Shown one piece after another: positions 35,844-43,832 of a DNA stretch of 64,000 bases. How positions within the stretch are numbered: the stretch's first letter is position 1; each line of letters starts with the position of its first letter. The notes beneath the pieces are model-generated. The model searched no databases, was not told the DNA's origin, and saw nothing but the letters and a program-made list of their open reading frames with translations. Made by a program: the position numbers and the translations under genes. Origin of the DNA: Terriglobales bacterium (lineage in GTDB: Bacteria; Acidobacteriota; Terriglobia; Terriglobales; Acidobacteriaceae); assembly GCA_035561515.1 (NCBI GenBank), contig DATMXP010000045.1:28625-92624 (forward strand), written 5' to 3'.

Positions 35844-37526
35844 CTAAGCGTTCGCTTTCAGCAACTGTTCCGCATGTTTGCGACTGGCTTCGGTGAGTTT
35901 AGCTCCGCTTAACATGCGTGCAATCTCTTCTGTTCGCCCGGCATCCGTCAGCAACCGGACCGCCGTTTTCGTGCGACCGTCGGCTTCGCGCTTCTCGATC
36001 ACATAATGTTGATCCGCAAACGACGCAATCTGCGGCAGGTGTGTAATGCAGATGACCTGGTTCACGTGCGATAGCGTCTTCAACTTCTTCCCCACCGCCT
36101 CGGCTGCGCGCCCGCCGATTCCGATGTCGATTTCGTCGAACACAAGGGTCCGTTGCGACTTCTTCTTCGACTTCCCCGCCTCCGCCACTACCTTCAGCGA
36201 TAACATTACCCGAGACAACTCGCCGCCCGAAGCAATCTCCTCTAGAGGTCGCAACGGCTCGCCCGCATTCGTCGCGATCATGTATTGAACACGGTCAAAA
36301 CCGCTTGTGCTCCAGTTTGCCTCGTCGTCCGACCCGGTAACGTCAACTTTAAATCGCACCTTCATCGCCAGGTCGTTCACTTCCGCTTCGACCAGTTTTT
36401 CCAGTTTCCTGGCTGATTCGTACCGCTGTTTCGACAACACTCGCGCTGCCGCCAGGTACTTCTGTCCTGCTGTCGACTGCTCCTGCTTCAGTTTCCGCAG
36501 CACTTCGTCCTTGTTTTCGATCTCGTTGAGCTTTCGCGTAACGTCATCCCCGTATGCGATGACCTCTTCGACCGATGCACCGTACTTTCTTTTCAATCGG
36601 TCGATCACGGCCAGCCTGTCTTCCACCTCCGCCAGTCGTTCCGGCGAGGCATTCACCGACTCGGCGTAGTCGCTGAGTGTGGCCCCGATATCCTCAACCG
36701 TAATGCGCGCCGACTCCAGTTGTGCCAGCGACTCCTCGAACTTCGCATCGAATCTCGCTACATCCTGAAGATGCCTGTACCCAATGCGTATCAGGGCCGA
36801 TGCCGATTCATTGCTTTCGTACAGAGCTTCATGCGCGGCCTGAGCTGCGGCGAAGATCTTTTCAGCGTTGGCGAGAACCTTCTTCTCCGCCTCGAGCTTT
36901 TCATCTTCTTCCGCCACGAGGTTCGCCGACTGGATCTCTTTCTTCTGGAAACTCCACAGGTCCACCATGCGCAGGCGGTCCTGTTCATCACGCTCGAGTT
37001 CGGCGATTCGGTCTTTGATCGACTTCCACTCTGAGAACGCTGCAGCCACCCCACTGTTGTCGGCCGCCGCGAACGAATCCAGCAATTCCAGACGCGTCTC
37101 TTCGTCAAAGGAAATGATGGACTCTCTCTGTGCGTGGACCGACGCCAGTGTCGGCGCCAATTGCTTCAGGACGGCTACCGTCGCCGGTTGGTTGCAGATG
37201 AATACTCTCCCGCGTCCGTTTGACTGGATTTCACGGCGCACGATGATTTGCTCGTCATCCAGATCAATTCCGTTTCCCTCCAGCGTCTTGATTGCCAGTT
37301 TCATCTCGGCATCGCTGAGTTCGAATACCGCGGAGACCACCGCCTTGTCCGTGCCGTGACGGACCACGTCAGACGATGCTTTCTCTCCCAGCAGCAACGC
37401 CAGGGCATCAATCAGGATGGATTTTCCGGCTCCGGTTTCGCCGGTCAATAGGTTCAGGCCCGATGCGAATTCCACCACCACACTGTCAATCACCGCATAG
37501 TTTTCGACGCGCAGTTCTACTAGCAT
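35844..37526 (-). CDS. recN: DNA repair protein RecN
   Basis: A 560-residue SMC-like repair ATPase. The N-terminal half-site has GETGAGKS (29-36), the middle third is coiled coil with many Glu/Lys/Ala residues, and the C-terminal half-site has LASGGELSRVMLSLK (signature) and LVFDEIDIGIGG (Walker B). RecN acts early in recombinational repair of double-strand breaks. The length is normal. It is divergent from tolQ across 220 bases. No LexA-type box was recognised upstream. Confidence 0.96.
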   Translation of the reverse strand: MLVELRVENYAVIDSVVVEFASGLNLLTGETGAGKSILIDALALLLGEKASSDVVRHGTDKAVVSAVFELSDAEMKLAIKTLEGNGIDLDDEQIIVRREIQSNGRGRVFICNQPATVAVLKQLAPTLASVHAQRESIISFDEETRLELLDSFAAADNSGVAAAFSEWKSIKDRIAELERDEQDRLRMVDLWSFQKKEIQSANLVAEEDEKLEAEKKVLANAEKIFAAAQAAHEALYESNESASALIRIGYRHLQDVARFDAKFEESLAQLESARITVEDIGATLSDYAESVNASPERLAEVEDRLAVIDRLKRKYGASVEEVIAYGDDVTRKLNEIENKDEVLRKLKQEQSTAGQKYLAAARVLSKQRYESARKLEKLVEAEVNDLAMKVRFKVDVTGSDDEANWSTSGFDRVQYMIATNAGEPLRPLEEIASGGELSRVMLSLKVVAEAGKSKKKSQRTLVFDEIDIGIGGRAAEAVGKKLKTLSHVNQVICITHLPQIASFADQHYVIEKREADGRTKTAVRLLTDAGRTEEIARMLSGAKLTEASRKHAEQLLKANA

Positions 37527-37682
37527 TCGCCTGGGCCCAATCAGAAGAGTTGGTCGCAGTGTATTGCAGCCGTTTGCCCCTTAGCAATCAGCAATTGCTT
37601 GGCCGAATACCGGCCCCTCCCTGCATTTGCCGACTAAGGCTGATTACTCTGGTTCTACGCCAAATATCTCATCCCTCAACAA

Positions 37683-37711
37683 CTTAGAGTCTCTCTTACG
37701 TGTTCTATAAT
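37683..37711 (+). promoter_or_regulatory. Probable promoter of the tol operon
   Basis: A perfect -10 TATAAT (37706-37711) lies 35 bases before the tolQ ATG. The best -35 at a 17-base spacing is CTTAGA (37683-37688), which is weak, so the assignment rests mainly on the -10 box and its position. Confidence 0.45.
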
Positions 37712-37746
37712 CGGTGTAGCTCAACTCACAGAGCCAAGAATTTGTA

Positions 37747-38463
37747 ATGATGCCAACTCCCCTTTTGTTTGCCAGTGTTATGGGCGGCGAGATCGGCAAT
37801 CTGCTTTGGCAGAGTGGCCCCGTCGCTAAGGTCGTCCTTGCCATCCTGCTCCTGTTCAGCATCTTTTCCTGGGCGATTATTGTCCAGAAGTTGCAGTACA
37901 TGCGGCAGGCACGCACCCAAAGCGGACGCTTTATCCGTGCCTTCCGCCGAGCCAGCCGCCTCCAGGATGTCGCCGCCGTCGCTGAACAGTTCAAGCCCAG
38001 CCCGCTGGTATCCGTTTTTGAGGGTGGGTACGAGGAACTGAAGAAACAGGGCGGACTCCGGAATGCCGTCGCCGTTCAGCGCGCGATGCAGATCGCGTCA
38101 TCGGAAGAACTTACGCGCATCGAGCGCCGGCTGCCCTGGCTCGCAACCACGGGATCGGTCACCCCGTTCATCGGTTTATTCGGTACGGTTTGGGGCGTCA
38201 TCGACGCTTTTCACGGCCTCGGAACCGCTGGCGCCGCCACCTTGCGTGCTGTCGCTCCCGGCATCTCGGAAGCCCTGATCGCCACCGCCGCCGGACTCTT
38301 CGCCGCGATTCCTGCCGTGATCGCGTACAACATCCTGCTCAACCAGGTTCGTGAATTCGGTCAGCGTATGGACGACTTCTCGCTCGAGATGATGAACACC
38401 ATCGAGCGCAACGTCCCGGCTAACCGCCCAGCGGCAGTTCCCGAACCGGAGTATCGGTCGTAA
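37747..38463 (+). CDS. tolQ: Tol-Pal system proton channel subunit TolQ
   Basis: A 238-residue MotA/TolQ/ExbB protein with three membrane helices: one near residues 27-48 (AKVVLAILLLFSIFSWAII) and two in the C-terminal half, WLATTGSVTPFIGLFGTVWG and ALIATAAGLFAAIPAVIAYN. With TolR it forms the proton-driven motor that energises TolA and supports outer-membrane constriction at division. ATG codons at 37747 and 37750 are both possible. The TAA stop overlaps the tolR ATG by one base. Confidence 0.94.
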   Translation: MMPTPLLFASVMGGEIGNLLWQSGPVAKVVLAILLLFSIFSWAIIVQKLQYMRQARTQSGRFIRAFRRASRLQDVAAVAEQFKPSPLVSVFEGGYEELKKQGGLRNAVAVQRAMQIASSEELTRIERRLPWLATTGSVTPFIGLFGTVWGVIDAFHGLGTAGAATLRAVAPGISEALIATAAGLFAAIPAVIAYNILLNQVREFGQRMDDFSLEMMNTIERNVPANRPAAVPEPEYRS

Positions 38464-38888
38464 TGGCATTTACCAACTCACAAGGACGCACGCAGTCGTC
38501 GTTGGCCGACATCAATATCACTCCGTTCGTCGATGTCGTGCTGGTGCTGTTGATCATCTTCATGATCACCGCTCCTGTGTTGCAGTCGGGAATTGAAGTC
38601 GCGGTTCCGAAGACGCGCACCGTCAAGGAGATCACCGAAGAACGTCTCGTGATATCCATCGACAAAGAACAGCGTGTCTTCCTCGGCAACGATGCTGTCA
38701 ACATCAATGAAATCGGCGACAAGCTTCGCCGCAAGATTCGCGATCCGCAGAACCAGTACATATTTGTGCGTGCCGACGAGAACGTTCCTTTCGGCGCTTT
38801 CGCAACCGTTATGGACGCGGTGAAACAGTCTGGCATCACCAACGTGAGCATTGTTACTCAACCTTTGACTTCGAATGCCCGTAAGTAA
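38463..38888 (+). CDS. tolR: Tol-Pal system protein TolR
   Basis: A 141-residue ExbD/TolR protein with one N-terminal membrane helix at about 22-42. The helix carries the conserved proton-path aspartate in ITPFVDVVLVLLIIFM. The periplasmic domain ends with AVMDAVKQSG-type TolR sequence. The 1-base overlap with tolQ and 14-base overlap with the next gene show translational coupling. ExbD is the alternative name; the tolB-pal-cpoB genes downstream favour TolR. Confidence 0.94.
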   Translation: MAFTNSQGRTQSSLADINITPFVDVVLVLLIIFMITAPVLQSGIEVAVPKTRTVKEITEERLVISIDKEQRVFLGNDAVNINEIGDKLRRKIRDPQNQYIFVRADENVPFGAFATVMDAVKQSGITNVSIVTQPLTSNARK

Positions 38889-39669
38889 CGACATCTACAA
38901 TGAACGCGAAGGCTTGACCTCTCCGCTCGCGCTCTCCGTGGCGCTCCACGGGATGTTGTTCGCTTCCATCCTGATTTACAGCGCGGTTCTGAACCGTAAT
39001 TCCGGGACCAACTGGGGCGGCGACAGTTTCGGTGGCGGCGAGGCCATGAGTGCCACCCTCGTCAGCAACATCCCGCTCCCGCGCCCCCAGGTTGAGACCG
39101 AAAATATTGTTGCCAACGAGTCCAAGGGTCTAACCCAGTCGCAGCCCAAGGTCGAGGAAAAGGAAGCACCGGAAGCCATTCCCATTCCCGACAAGGACGC
39201 CAAGCGCAAACAGGCCAAGCCCGTCACGAGCACCGTTACAAAGCCGAAGCCCGCTGCGCCCGAACCACCCAATGTCGTGCCTTTCGGACAAGGCGGCCCG
39301 GTCAGCGGACCCTACGGATCCTTTTCTGCCAACAACGCTCAGGGAGGATTCGGGTTCACAGGATCGGGCGGCGACTTCGGAAGCCGCTACGCCTGGTATG
39401 TGCGCACCGTTCGCGAAAAGGTTTCGCAGAACTGGCTTAAGTACGAGATCGACCCCAACATCACCAACGCTCGTCGTGTTTACATTACGTTCGATATCGA
39501 CCGTTCCGGACGACCCGGCAATGTCCAGGTGGAGCAGTCAAGCGGCATTCCTTCGCTCGACATTTCCGCCGTCCGTGCATTGCAACGTATTGATACTTTC
39601 GGCTCCCTGCCCAGCGATTACGGCGGAAGCAAGGTTTCCGTGGAATTCTGGTTTGATTACCGGCGCTAG
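38875..39669 (+). CDS. tolA: TolA/TonB-family energy transducer
   Basis: A 264-residue protein with an N-terminal membrane helix at about 18-38 (ALSVALHGMLFASILIYSAV), whose SxxxH pattern is that used by TolA/TonB to contact TolQR. A Pro/Lys/Glu-rich spacer follows, then a Gly-rich stretch and a C-terminal TonB/TolA domain (YAWYVRTVREKVSQNW, RVYITFDIDRSGRPGNVQVE). The spacer is short compared with the long helical TolA of enterobacteria. Position between tolR and tolB argues for TolA function. Confidence 0.88.
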   Translation: MPVSNDIYNEREGLTSPLALSVALHGMLFASILIYSAVLNRNSGTNWGGDSFGGGEAMSATLVSNIPLPRPQVETENIVANESKGLTQSQPKVEEKEAPEAIPIPDKDAKRKQAKPVTSTVTKPKPAAPEPPNVVPFGQGGPVSGPYGSFSANNAQGGFGFTGSGGDFGSRYAWYVRTVREKVSQNWLKYEIDPNITNARRVYITFDIDRSGRPGNVQVEQSSGIPSLDISAVRALQRIDTFGSLPSDYGGSKVSVEFWFDYRR

Positions 39670-39699
39670 GTGACCTGGGTTACAGCGCCGTACAAAAAT

Positions 39700-39712
39700 A
39701 TCGTAGTACGAT
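39700..39712. promoter_or_regulatory. Palindrome ATCGTA-G-TACGAT upstream of tolB
   Basis: A perfect 6+1+6 palindrome ends 15 bases before the tolB start. With its flanks (TATCGTAGTACGATG) it matches the site at 60826-60840 in all but the central base. It is a candidate operator for an unknown dimeric regulator. Confidence 0.4.
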
Positions 39713-39727
39713 GGTGACTCTTAGCGC

Positions 39728-41053
39728 ATGATGAAGAAACTCGCCCTCACCTTCTTCGCCCTGGTTCTCTCTTCACCCTTATTTGCGCAAACGGATTGGA
39801 TCAAGACCGGTACCGGCCTCGGCGTCGAACAGGTCCGTCTCGCCGTCCCTGACTTTCAGCCCGTCTCGAATGCTGGACAGACGGCTTCCTTGAACAAGGT
39901 CTTCAACGATACTCTCTGGAACGATCTCAACAACTCTGGAATCTTCGAGATGGTGTCGAAGAGCTTCTACCCTCTCCAGACCCCTGGGCGGCCGGAAGAG
40001 GTGAAAGCCGATGCGTGGTCGAACGAACCGCCCAAAGCCGGCATGCTTGCTTTCGGAAATCTCGACGCCTCTCAGCAGGACATCATTGTCCAGGGCTGGC
40101 TCGTTGACGTGAAGAATCCCAGTGGCCCCCCAGTGCTCGCCAAGCAGTATCGCGAACCCGCTTCGGAAGCCAGCGCTCGCAGCATCGCGCACAAGTTCGC
40201 CAACGAAATCATCTACCGGCTTGGCGGCGGCCTCAACGGCATCACCGAAACCAAGATTTACTTCATCAGCAATCGCACCGGAAACAAGGAAGTCTGGTCG
40301 ATGGATTACGACGGCAACAGCCAGCACCAATTAACCAAGCTTGGCTCCATTGCCTTGTCGCCGCGCATCTCCCCCGACAATTCGCGTGTCGCCTTCACCA
40401 GTTTTTCCCGCGGTGTGGAACTTCGGATGTACTCCCTCGAACTCGGTCGTCTCGTTTCGTTCCCGAGTTACGGCGGGACCAACACTTCTCCCGCGTGGTC
40501 GTCCGACGGCAGCAAGATCGCCTTCTCTTCTTCGCGGAACGGCGATCCCGAGATCTATATCGCCGACGCCAACGGTTCGAACCTGAAGCGCGTGACCGCC
40601 TACAAAGGTCCCGACGTTTCCCCCGTGTGGAACCCGAAGACCAACGCCCAGATCGCTTGGGTTAGCGGTCGTACCGGACTGCCGCAGATCTACATCATGG
40701 ATTCCGACGGCACCAACGTGCAGCGCATCACCGATCAGGGATACGCCGTGTCGCCGTCGTGGTCACCCAATGGTCAATATCTCGCGTTTGCATGGATTCG
40801 CCATTACGGCCCCGGTGCTCCCGGCAACCAGGATATCTACGTAATGGATATCGCCAGCAAGCGAATCGTCCAGTTAACCAGCGGTGGCGGACGTAACGAC
40901 TTCCCCTCCTGGTCACCGGATAATCGTCACATCGTGTATCAATCGGACCGAAATGGACGCTGGCAAATCTGGTCGATGCTGGCCGACGGAACAAAGCAGC
41001 AGCAACTCACAAAATCAGGTGAAAACACGCAACCGAATTGGAGTTTCCGCTAA
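39728..41053 (+). CDS. tolB: Tol-Pal system beta-propeller protein TolB
   Basis: A 441-residue TolB. The signal peptide (MMKKLALTFFALVLSSPLFAQ) is followed by the N-terminal TolB domain (VRLAVPDFQPVSNAGQ) and a six-bladed beta-propeller built from repeats such as WSSDGSKIAFSSSRNGDPEI, WSPNGQYLAFAW and WSPDNRHIVYQSDRNG. TolB is periplasmic and binds Pal. ATG codons at 39728 and 39731 are both possible. A 58-base gap with a palindrome separates it from tolA, so it may have its own control. Confidence 0.96.
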   Translation: MMKKLALTFFALVLSSPLFAQTDWIKTGTGLGVEQVRLAVPDFQPVSNAGQTASLNKVFNDTLWNDLNNSGIFEMVSKSFYPLQTPGRPEEVKADAWSNEPPKAGMLAFGNLDASQQDIIVQGWLVDVKNPSGPPVLAKQYREPASEASARSIAHKFANEIIYRLGGGLNGITETKIYFISNRTGNKEVWSMDYDGNSQHQLTKLGSIALSPRISPDNSRVAFTSFSRGVELRMYSLELGRLVSFPSYGGTNTSPAWSSDGSKIAFSSSRNGDPEIYIADANGSNLKRVTAYKGPDVSPVWNPKTNAQIAWVSGRTGLPQIYIMDSDGTNVQRITDQGYAVSPSWSPNGQYLAFAWIRHYGPGAPGNQDIYVMDIASKRIVQLTSGGGRNDFPSWSPDNRHIVYQSDRNGRWQIWSMLADGTKQQQLTKSGENTQPNWSFR

Positions 41054-41159
41054 AGACTTTCAGCTACTCTGTATGTAATAGTTGTAGGTACACAGAATCA
41101 TTGAACGAACCAAGGAAATACGTAACTAGATGTTTAGCGAATTCCGCTTGGAGGATCAG

Positions 41160-41891
41160 GTGAAGCAAAAACATATGAAATGGGCGATGTTGATCGTAAC
41201 CATGGCAGCGATCATTACATTGGGCGCCTGCAAGAAGAAGGTTCAGCCCCCGCCACCGACGCCACCACCGCCGCCTGCTGCCCCAACTGCAACGTTGTCG
41301 GCGAATCCCAGCACCATCGAAAAGGGTCAGTCAACCACGTTGACGTGGCAGACTACGAATGCTGACGATGTCACACTCGGGCCCAATAAGGTCGATGCGA
41401 ACGGTTCCGCATCCGTTTCTCCCACCGAGTCCACCACTTTCCGCCTCATCGCGAAGGGGCCTGGTGGTACCAAGGAAGAGACCGCCCGCGTGACGGTCAC
41501 CGTACCGCCGCCACCTCCGCCACCGCAGCCTACGGAGACGGACCAGGAGCTGTTCAACCGCAGCATCAAGGACGTCTTCTTCGATTACGACAGCTACGAG
41601 ATTCGTGCTGATGCTCAGGCTTCCATAGCCGCCGATGCCCAGTTCCTTCAGCAGCACCCGAACATTCAGTTCACCGTTGAAGGACACTGCGACGAGCGCG
41701 GCTCCACCGAATACAATTTGGCTCTTGGTGACAACCGTGCCAATGCCGTGAAGACTGCCCTCGTGCAGGCTGGCGTCAGCGCTGACCGCATTCGGACCAT
41801 CAGCTTCGGCAAGGAAAAGCCGTTCTGCACCGAGTCCAATGAGCAGTGCTGGCAGCAGAACCGCCGTGGTCATTTAGCCTTCGGCAAATAG
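41160..41891 (+). CDS. pal: Peptidoglycan-associated lipoprotein Pal with Ig-like insert
   Basis: A 243-residue lipoprotein. The start is a GTG at 41160, since GGAGG sits 5 bases before it; an ATG at 41130 lacks such a site. The signal peptide ends in lipobox LGAC with Cys24 as lipid anchor. A proline-rich linker, an Ig/PKD-like domain (about 43-115; SANPSTIEKGQSTTLTW), a second polyproline stretch and a C-terminal OmpA-like peptidoglycan-binding domain (VFFDYDSYEIR, VEGHCDERGSTEYNLALGD) follow. Pal tethers the outer membrane to the wall and binds TolB. The extra Ig-like domain is not part of the usual Pal layout. Confidence 0.92.
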   Translation: MKQKHMKWAMLIVTMAAIITLGACKKKVQPPPPTPPPPPAAPTATLSANPSTIEKGQSTTLTWQTTNADDVTLGPNKVDANGSASVSPTESTTFRLIAKGPGGTKEETARVTVTVPPPPPPPQPTETDQELFNRSIKDVFFDYDSYEIRADAQASIAADAQFLQQHPNIQFTVEGHCDERGSTEYNLALGDNRANAVKTALVQAGVSADRIRTISFGKEKPFCTESNEQCWQQNRRGHLAFGK

Positions 41892-41908
41892 TTGCTTCAA
41901 ATATCACG

Positions 41909-41934
41909 GGGCACGGTTCCGGCCGTGCCCATTT
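41909..41934 (+). terminator. Terminator after pal
   Basis: An 8-bp stem GGGCACGG/CCGTGCCC (41909-41916 with 41923-41930) is followed by ATTTT. It lies between pal and cpoB, so cpoB is probably expressed at a lower level or from its own promoter. Confidence 0.75.
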
Positions 41935-42028
41935 TCACATGCACTTGCATCTTCAGGTGCATCCAACCAGCAGGAAAGCAGTTCGCCACTCCCATACCAT
42001 GGGAAGGCCCGGTATCATAGATTAGGTA

Positions 42029-42883
42029 ATGATTATGAAATTTCGAGTTTCGTCCCTGCTTGTTCTGTTCCTGGCTCTTGCCGCGGTTCCGTCCTTCGGC
42101 GCCAACAAGGAAATGGTCCAGCTCCAGACACAAGTCCAGGCGCTGCAAGACCAGATGGCGCAGATGCGGCAGTCGTTTGATGAGCGCATGGGCATCATGC
42201 GGAACCTCATCGAGCAGAGCACAGACAACGTCAACAAGGTTGCCGCGTCCGTCGACCAGCTGAATCAATCCATTCAAAAATCACGACAGGACGACGGCGC
42301 CCGGGCCGACCAACTCTCCGGACAGGTCCAGGCGCTTCACGATACGGTCGACGAACTGAAAGCTCGCATGACCAAGGTGACGCAGCAGCTCGACGCCATC
42401 CAGTCCGCGCAGCAGAATATCGTCGCCCCTTCCGCTCCGGCTGCTGGTGCTCCGCAGGCTGGGTCACAGGCGCCTCCGGCCGACGTCCTTTACAACAATG
42501 CTCTTCGCGATTACAACGCCGGCAATTACGATCTTGCCAGCCAGGAATTCGCCGATTATCTGAAGTTCTATCCCAACACCGAACTCGCAGGTAACGCGCA
42601 GTTTTATCTCGGCGATGTGGCCTTTCGCCAGGGCAACTACGCCCAGGCCGTCAAGGCGTACGACGCCGTGATTGAACAATTCCCGGAAGGTAATAAGTCG
42701 GCGGCCGCGCAGTTAAAGAAGGGATACGCCCTTCTCGAGCTCGGACAGCGTCAGGCTGGTATTCGCGAACTGAATGCGCTGGTAACGCGATATCCGCGCA
42801 GCCTCGAGGCACAGCAGGCCAAGGATCGGCTGCGAAAGCTCGGCGCGGCAACACCCGCGTCGAAGAAATCTCCGCGCGGCTAA
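42029..42883 (+). CDS. cpoB: Tol-Pal accessory protein CpoB (YbgF)
   Basis: A 284-residue periplasmic protein. A signal peptide (to about residue 24) is followed by a long coiled coil (QLQTQVQALQDQMAQMRQ and onwards to about 130) that drives trimerisation in the family. An Ala/Pro-rich linker and C-terminal TPR repeats (YNNALRDYNAGNYDLASQEF, AQFYLGDVAFRQGNYAQAV) complete it. CpoB couples Tol function to peptidoglycan synthesis. The start is ATG at 42029 or 42035. It is the last gene of the tol cluster and convergent with a ferredoxin-like gene 4 bases away. Confidence 0.92.
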   Translation: MIMKFRVSSLLVLFLALAAVPSFGANKEMVQLQTQVQALQDQMAQMRQSFDERMGIMRNLIEQSTDNVNKVAASVDQLNQSIQKSRQDDGARADQLSGQVQALHDTVDELKARMTKVTQQLDAIQSAQQNIVAPSAPAAGAPQAGSQAPPADVLYNNALRDYNAGNYDLASQEFADYLKFYPNTELAGNAQFYLGDVAFRQGNYAQAVKAYDAVIEQFPEGNKSAAAQLKKGYALLELGQRQAGIRELNALVTRYPRSLEAQQAKDRLRKLGAATPASKKSPRG

Positions 42884-42886
42884 TCC

Positions 42887-43204
42887 TTATCGGCTCACAA
42901 GATCAAGGTCGCGGAGACAATACCGGATCTCCGCGGCCATATCGGTGATCCGCATTCCTTCCTGCACCATCAGTTTGCAGGAGATCGCCTTCCGCAAAGG
43001 TGTCCCCTCTCCCGTGTCGTAGGTTACCCGGCAATACTGGCAGTCCTCATTCCAGCAGAAGCGCCCATAGGAAATGGCTTCTTGCGCAAGAAACTGGAAT
43101 CCGCGCAGCAGGCTGTTGTTTTCGGGTACATTGAAGTCCTTGCCCAAAATCTTGATCTTTACCAGCTTTTCATAGGGATGAAGCAGCGGCCCCGGAGAAC
43201 TCAT
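42887..43204 (-). CDS. Small 2Fe-2S ferredoxin-like protein
   Basis: A 105-residue protein with four cysteines placed as in plant-type 2Fe-2S domains: Cys50, Cys55 and Cys58 (CWNEDCQYC), then Cys76 in AISCKLMVQEGMRI. The N-terminal VKIKILGKDFNVPENNSLL is the usual beta-hairpin before the cluster. It resembles the ferredoxin domain at the front of NuoG or formate dehydrogenase alpha subunits but stands alone, so it is probably a soluble electron carrier. Its redox partner is not nearby. Confidence 0.78.
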   Translation of the reverse strand: MSSPGPLLHPYEKLVKIKILGKDFNVPENNSLLRGFQFLAQEAISYGRFCWNEDCQYCRVTYDTGEGTPLRKAISCKLMVQEGMRITDMAAEIRYCLRDLDLVSR

Positions 43205-43268
43205 CGCCTCATTCTAGCTGCTACTCTCGCCGGACAACAGTGCTTCCCCAGGTGTCATCTTCTTCGTT

Positions 43269-43526
43269 ATGACCCACAACAGACCCGACAATCCTGACGA
43301 CCGCCGTGACCCCATTCGCGAGGGTAGCTCGCTCAGCGGCTCGACCGAGCGCGACAACGCCGCAACCGAGAAAGCTCTCCATCCCGGCCAGCGGCAGGAC
43401 CAATCCGTAAGCAGCGAATCGCACAAGGAATCGCGCAGTCCCGAAGGTGATGCGCAGGACCAGGATCCCGGTCAGCGTCAGAAACAAAATCAGGCCGACA
43501 AGAAAGAAGACGATCTCGCGGCCTGA
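43269..43526 (+). CDS. Short, very hydrophilic protein of unknown function
   Basis: An 85-residue product rich in Asp, Glu, Arg, Gln and Ser and almost free of hydrophobic residues, so it is probably disordered. No motif is recognised. The ATG lacks a strong ribosome-binding site, and an antisense frame over the same bases is also open, which lowers confidence. A second short hydrophilic gene converges on it at 43538. Confidence 0.4.
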   Translation: MTHNRPDNPDDRRDPIREGSSLSGSTERDNAATEKALHPGQRQDQSVSSESHKESRSPEGDAQDQDPGQRQKQNQADKKEDDLAA

Positions 43527-43537
43527 TCGAACCTTAA

Positions 43538-43762
43538 TTAGGCGGTCTTGCGGTAGTCCTTTGTGAGGCCGCCGTCTTCCGGCTCCCCCGTGTGTTCCTC
43601 GTTCTCCCCGGGTTCCGGAAAATCGGTGTCGTTCGCCTTCACCAGTGGATTCTCGTTCCGGTGCGGAAGCTGTCCCGCCATCGACGTATTCGTTTCCTGT
43701 TCGGGCGAGTCCTGCTCCACCGCGCCTTTACTCGCAAAAGAGTCCTTTTCCTTCTCTTCCAA
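43538..43762 (-). CDS. Short acidic protein of unknown function
   Basis: A 74-residue product rich in Glu, Asp, Asn, Pro and Lys, predicted to be disordered. It starts with TTG, but GAGGGG stands 4 bases before it, which supports real translation. It resembles the facing gene at 43269 in composition but not in sequence. No function can be offered. Confidence 0.4.
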   Translation of the reverse strand: MEEKEKDSFASKGAVEQDSPEQETNTSMAGQLPHRNENPLVKANDTDFPEPGENEEHTGEPEDGGLTKDYRKTA

Positions 43763-43832
43763 GTTGCCCCTCAGTGCTGCTCAGATTTTTCCTGCTACCG
43801 GTAAGATGCAGGCCGCAAGGCGAGAGAAGGAA

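Noticed and set aside
43221..43487. 88-codon minus-strand frame antisense to the hydrophilic gene at 43269
   Set aside because: It has no ribosome-binding site, and its hydrophobic composition is what the complement of a polar, GC-rich frame gives. It is kept only as a doubt on the plus-strand call.
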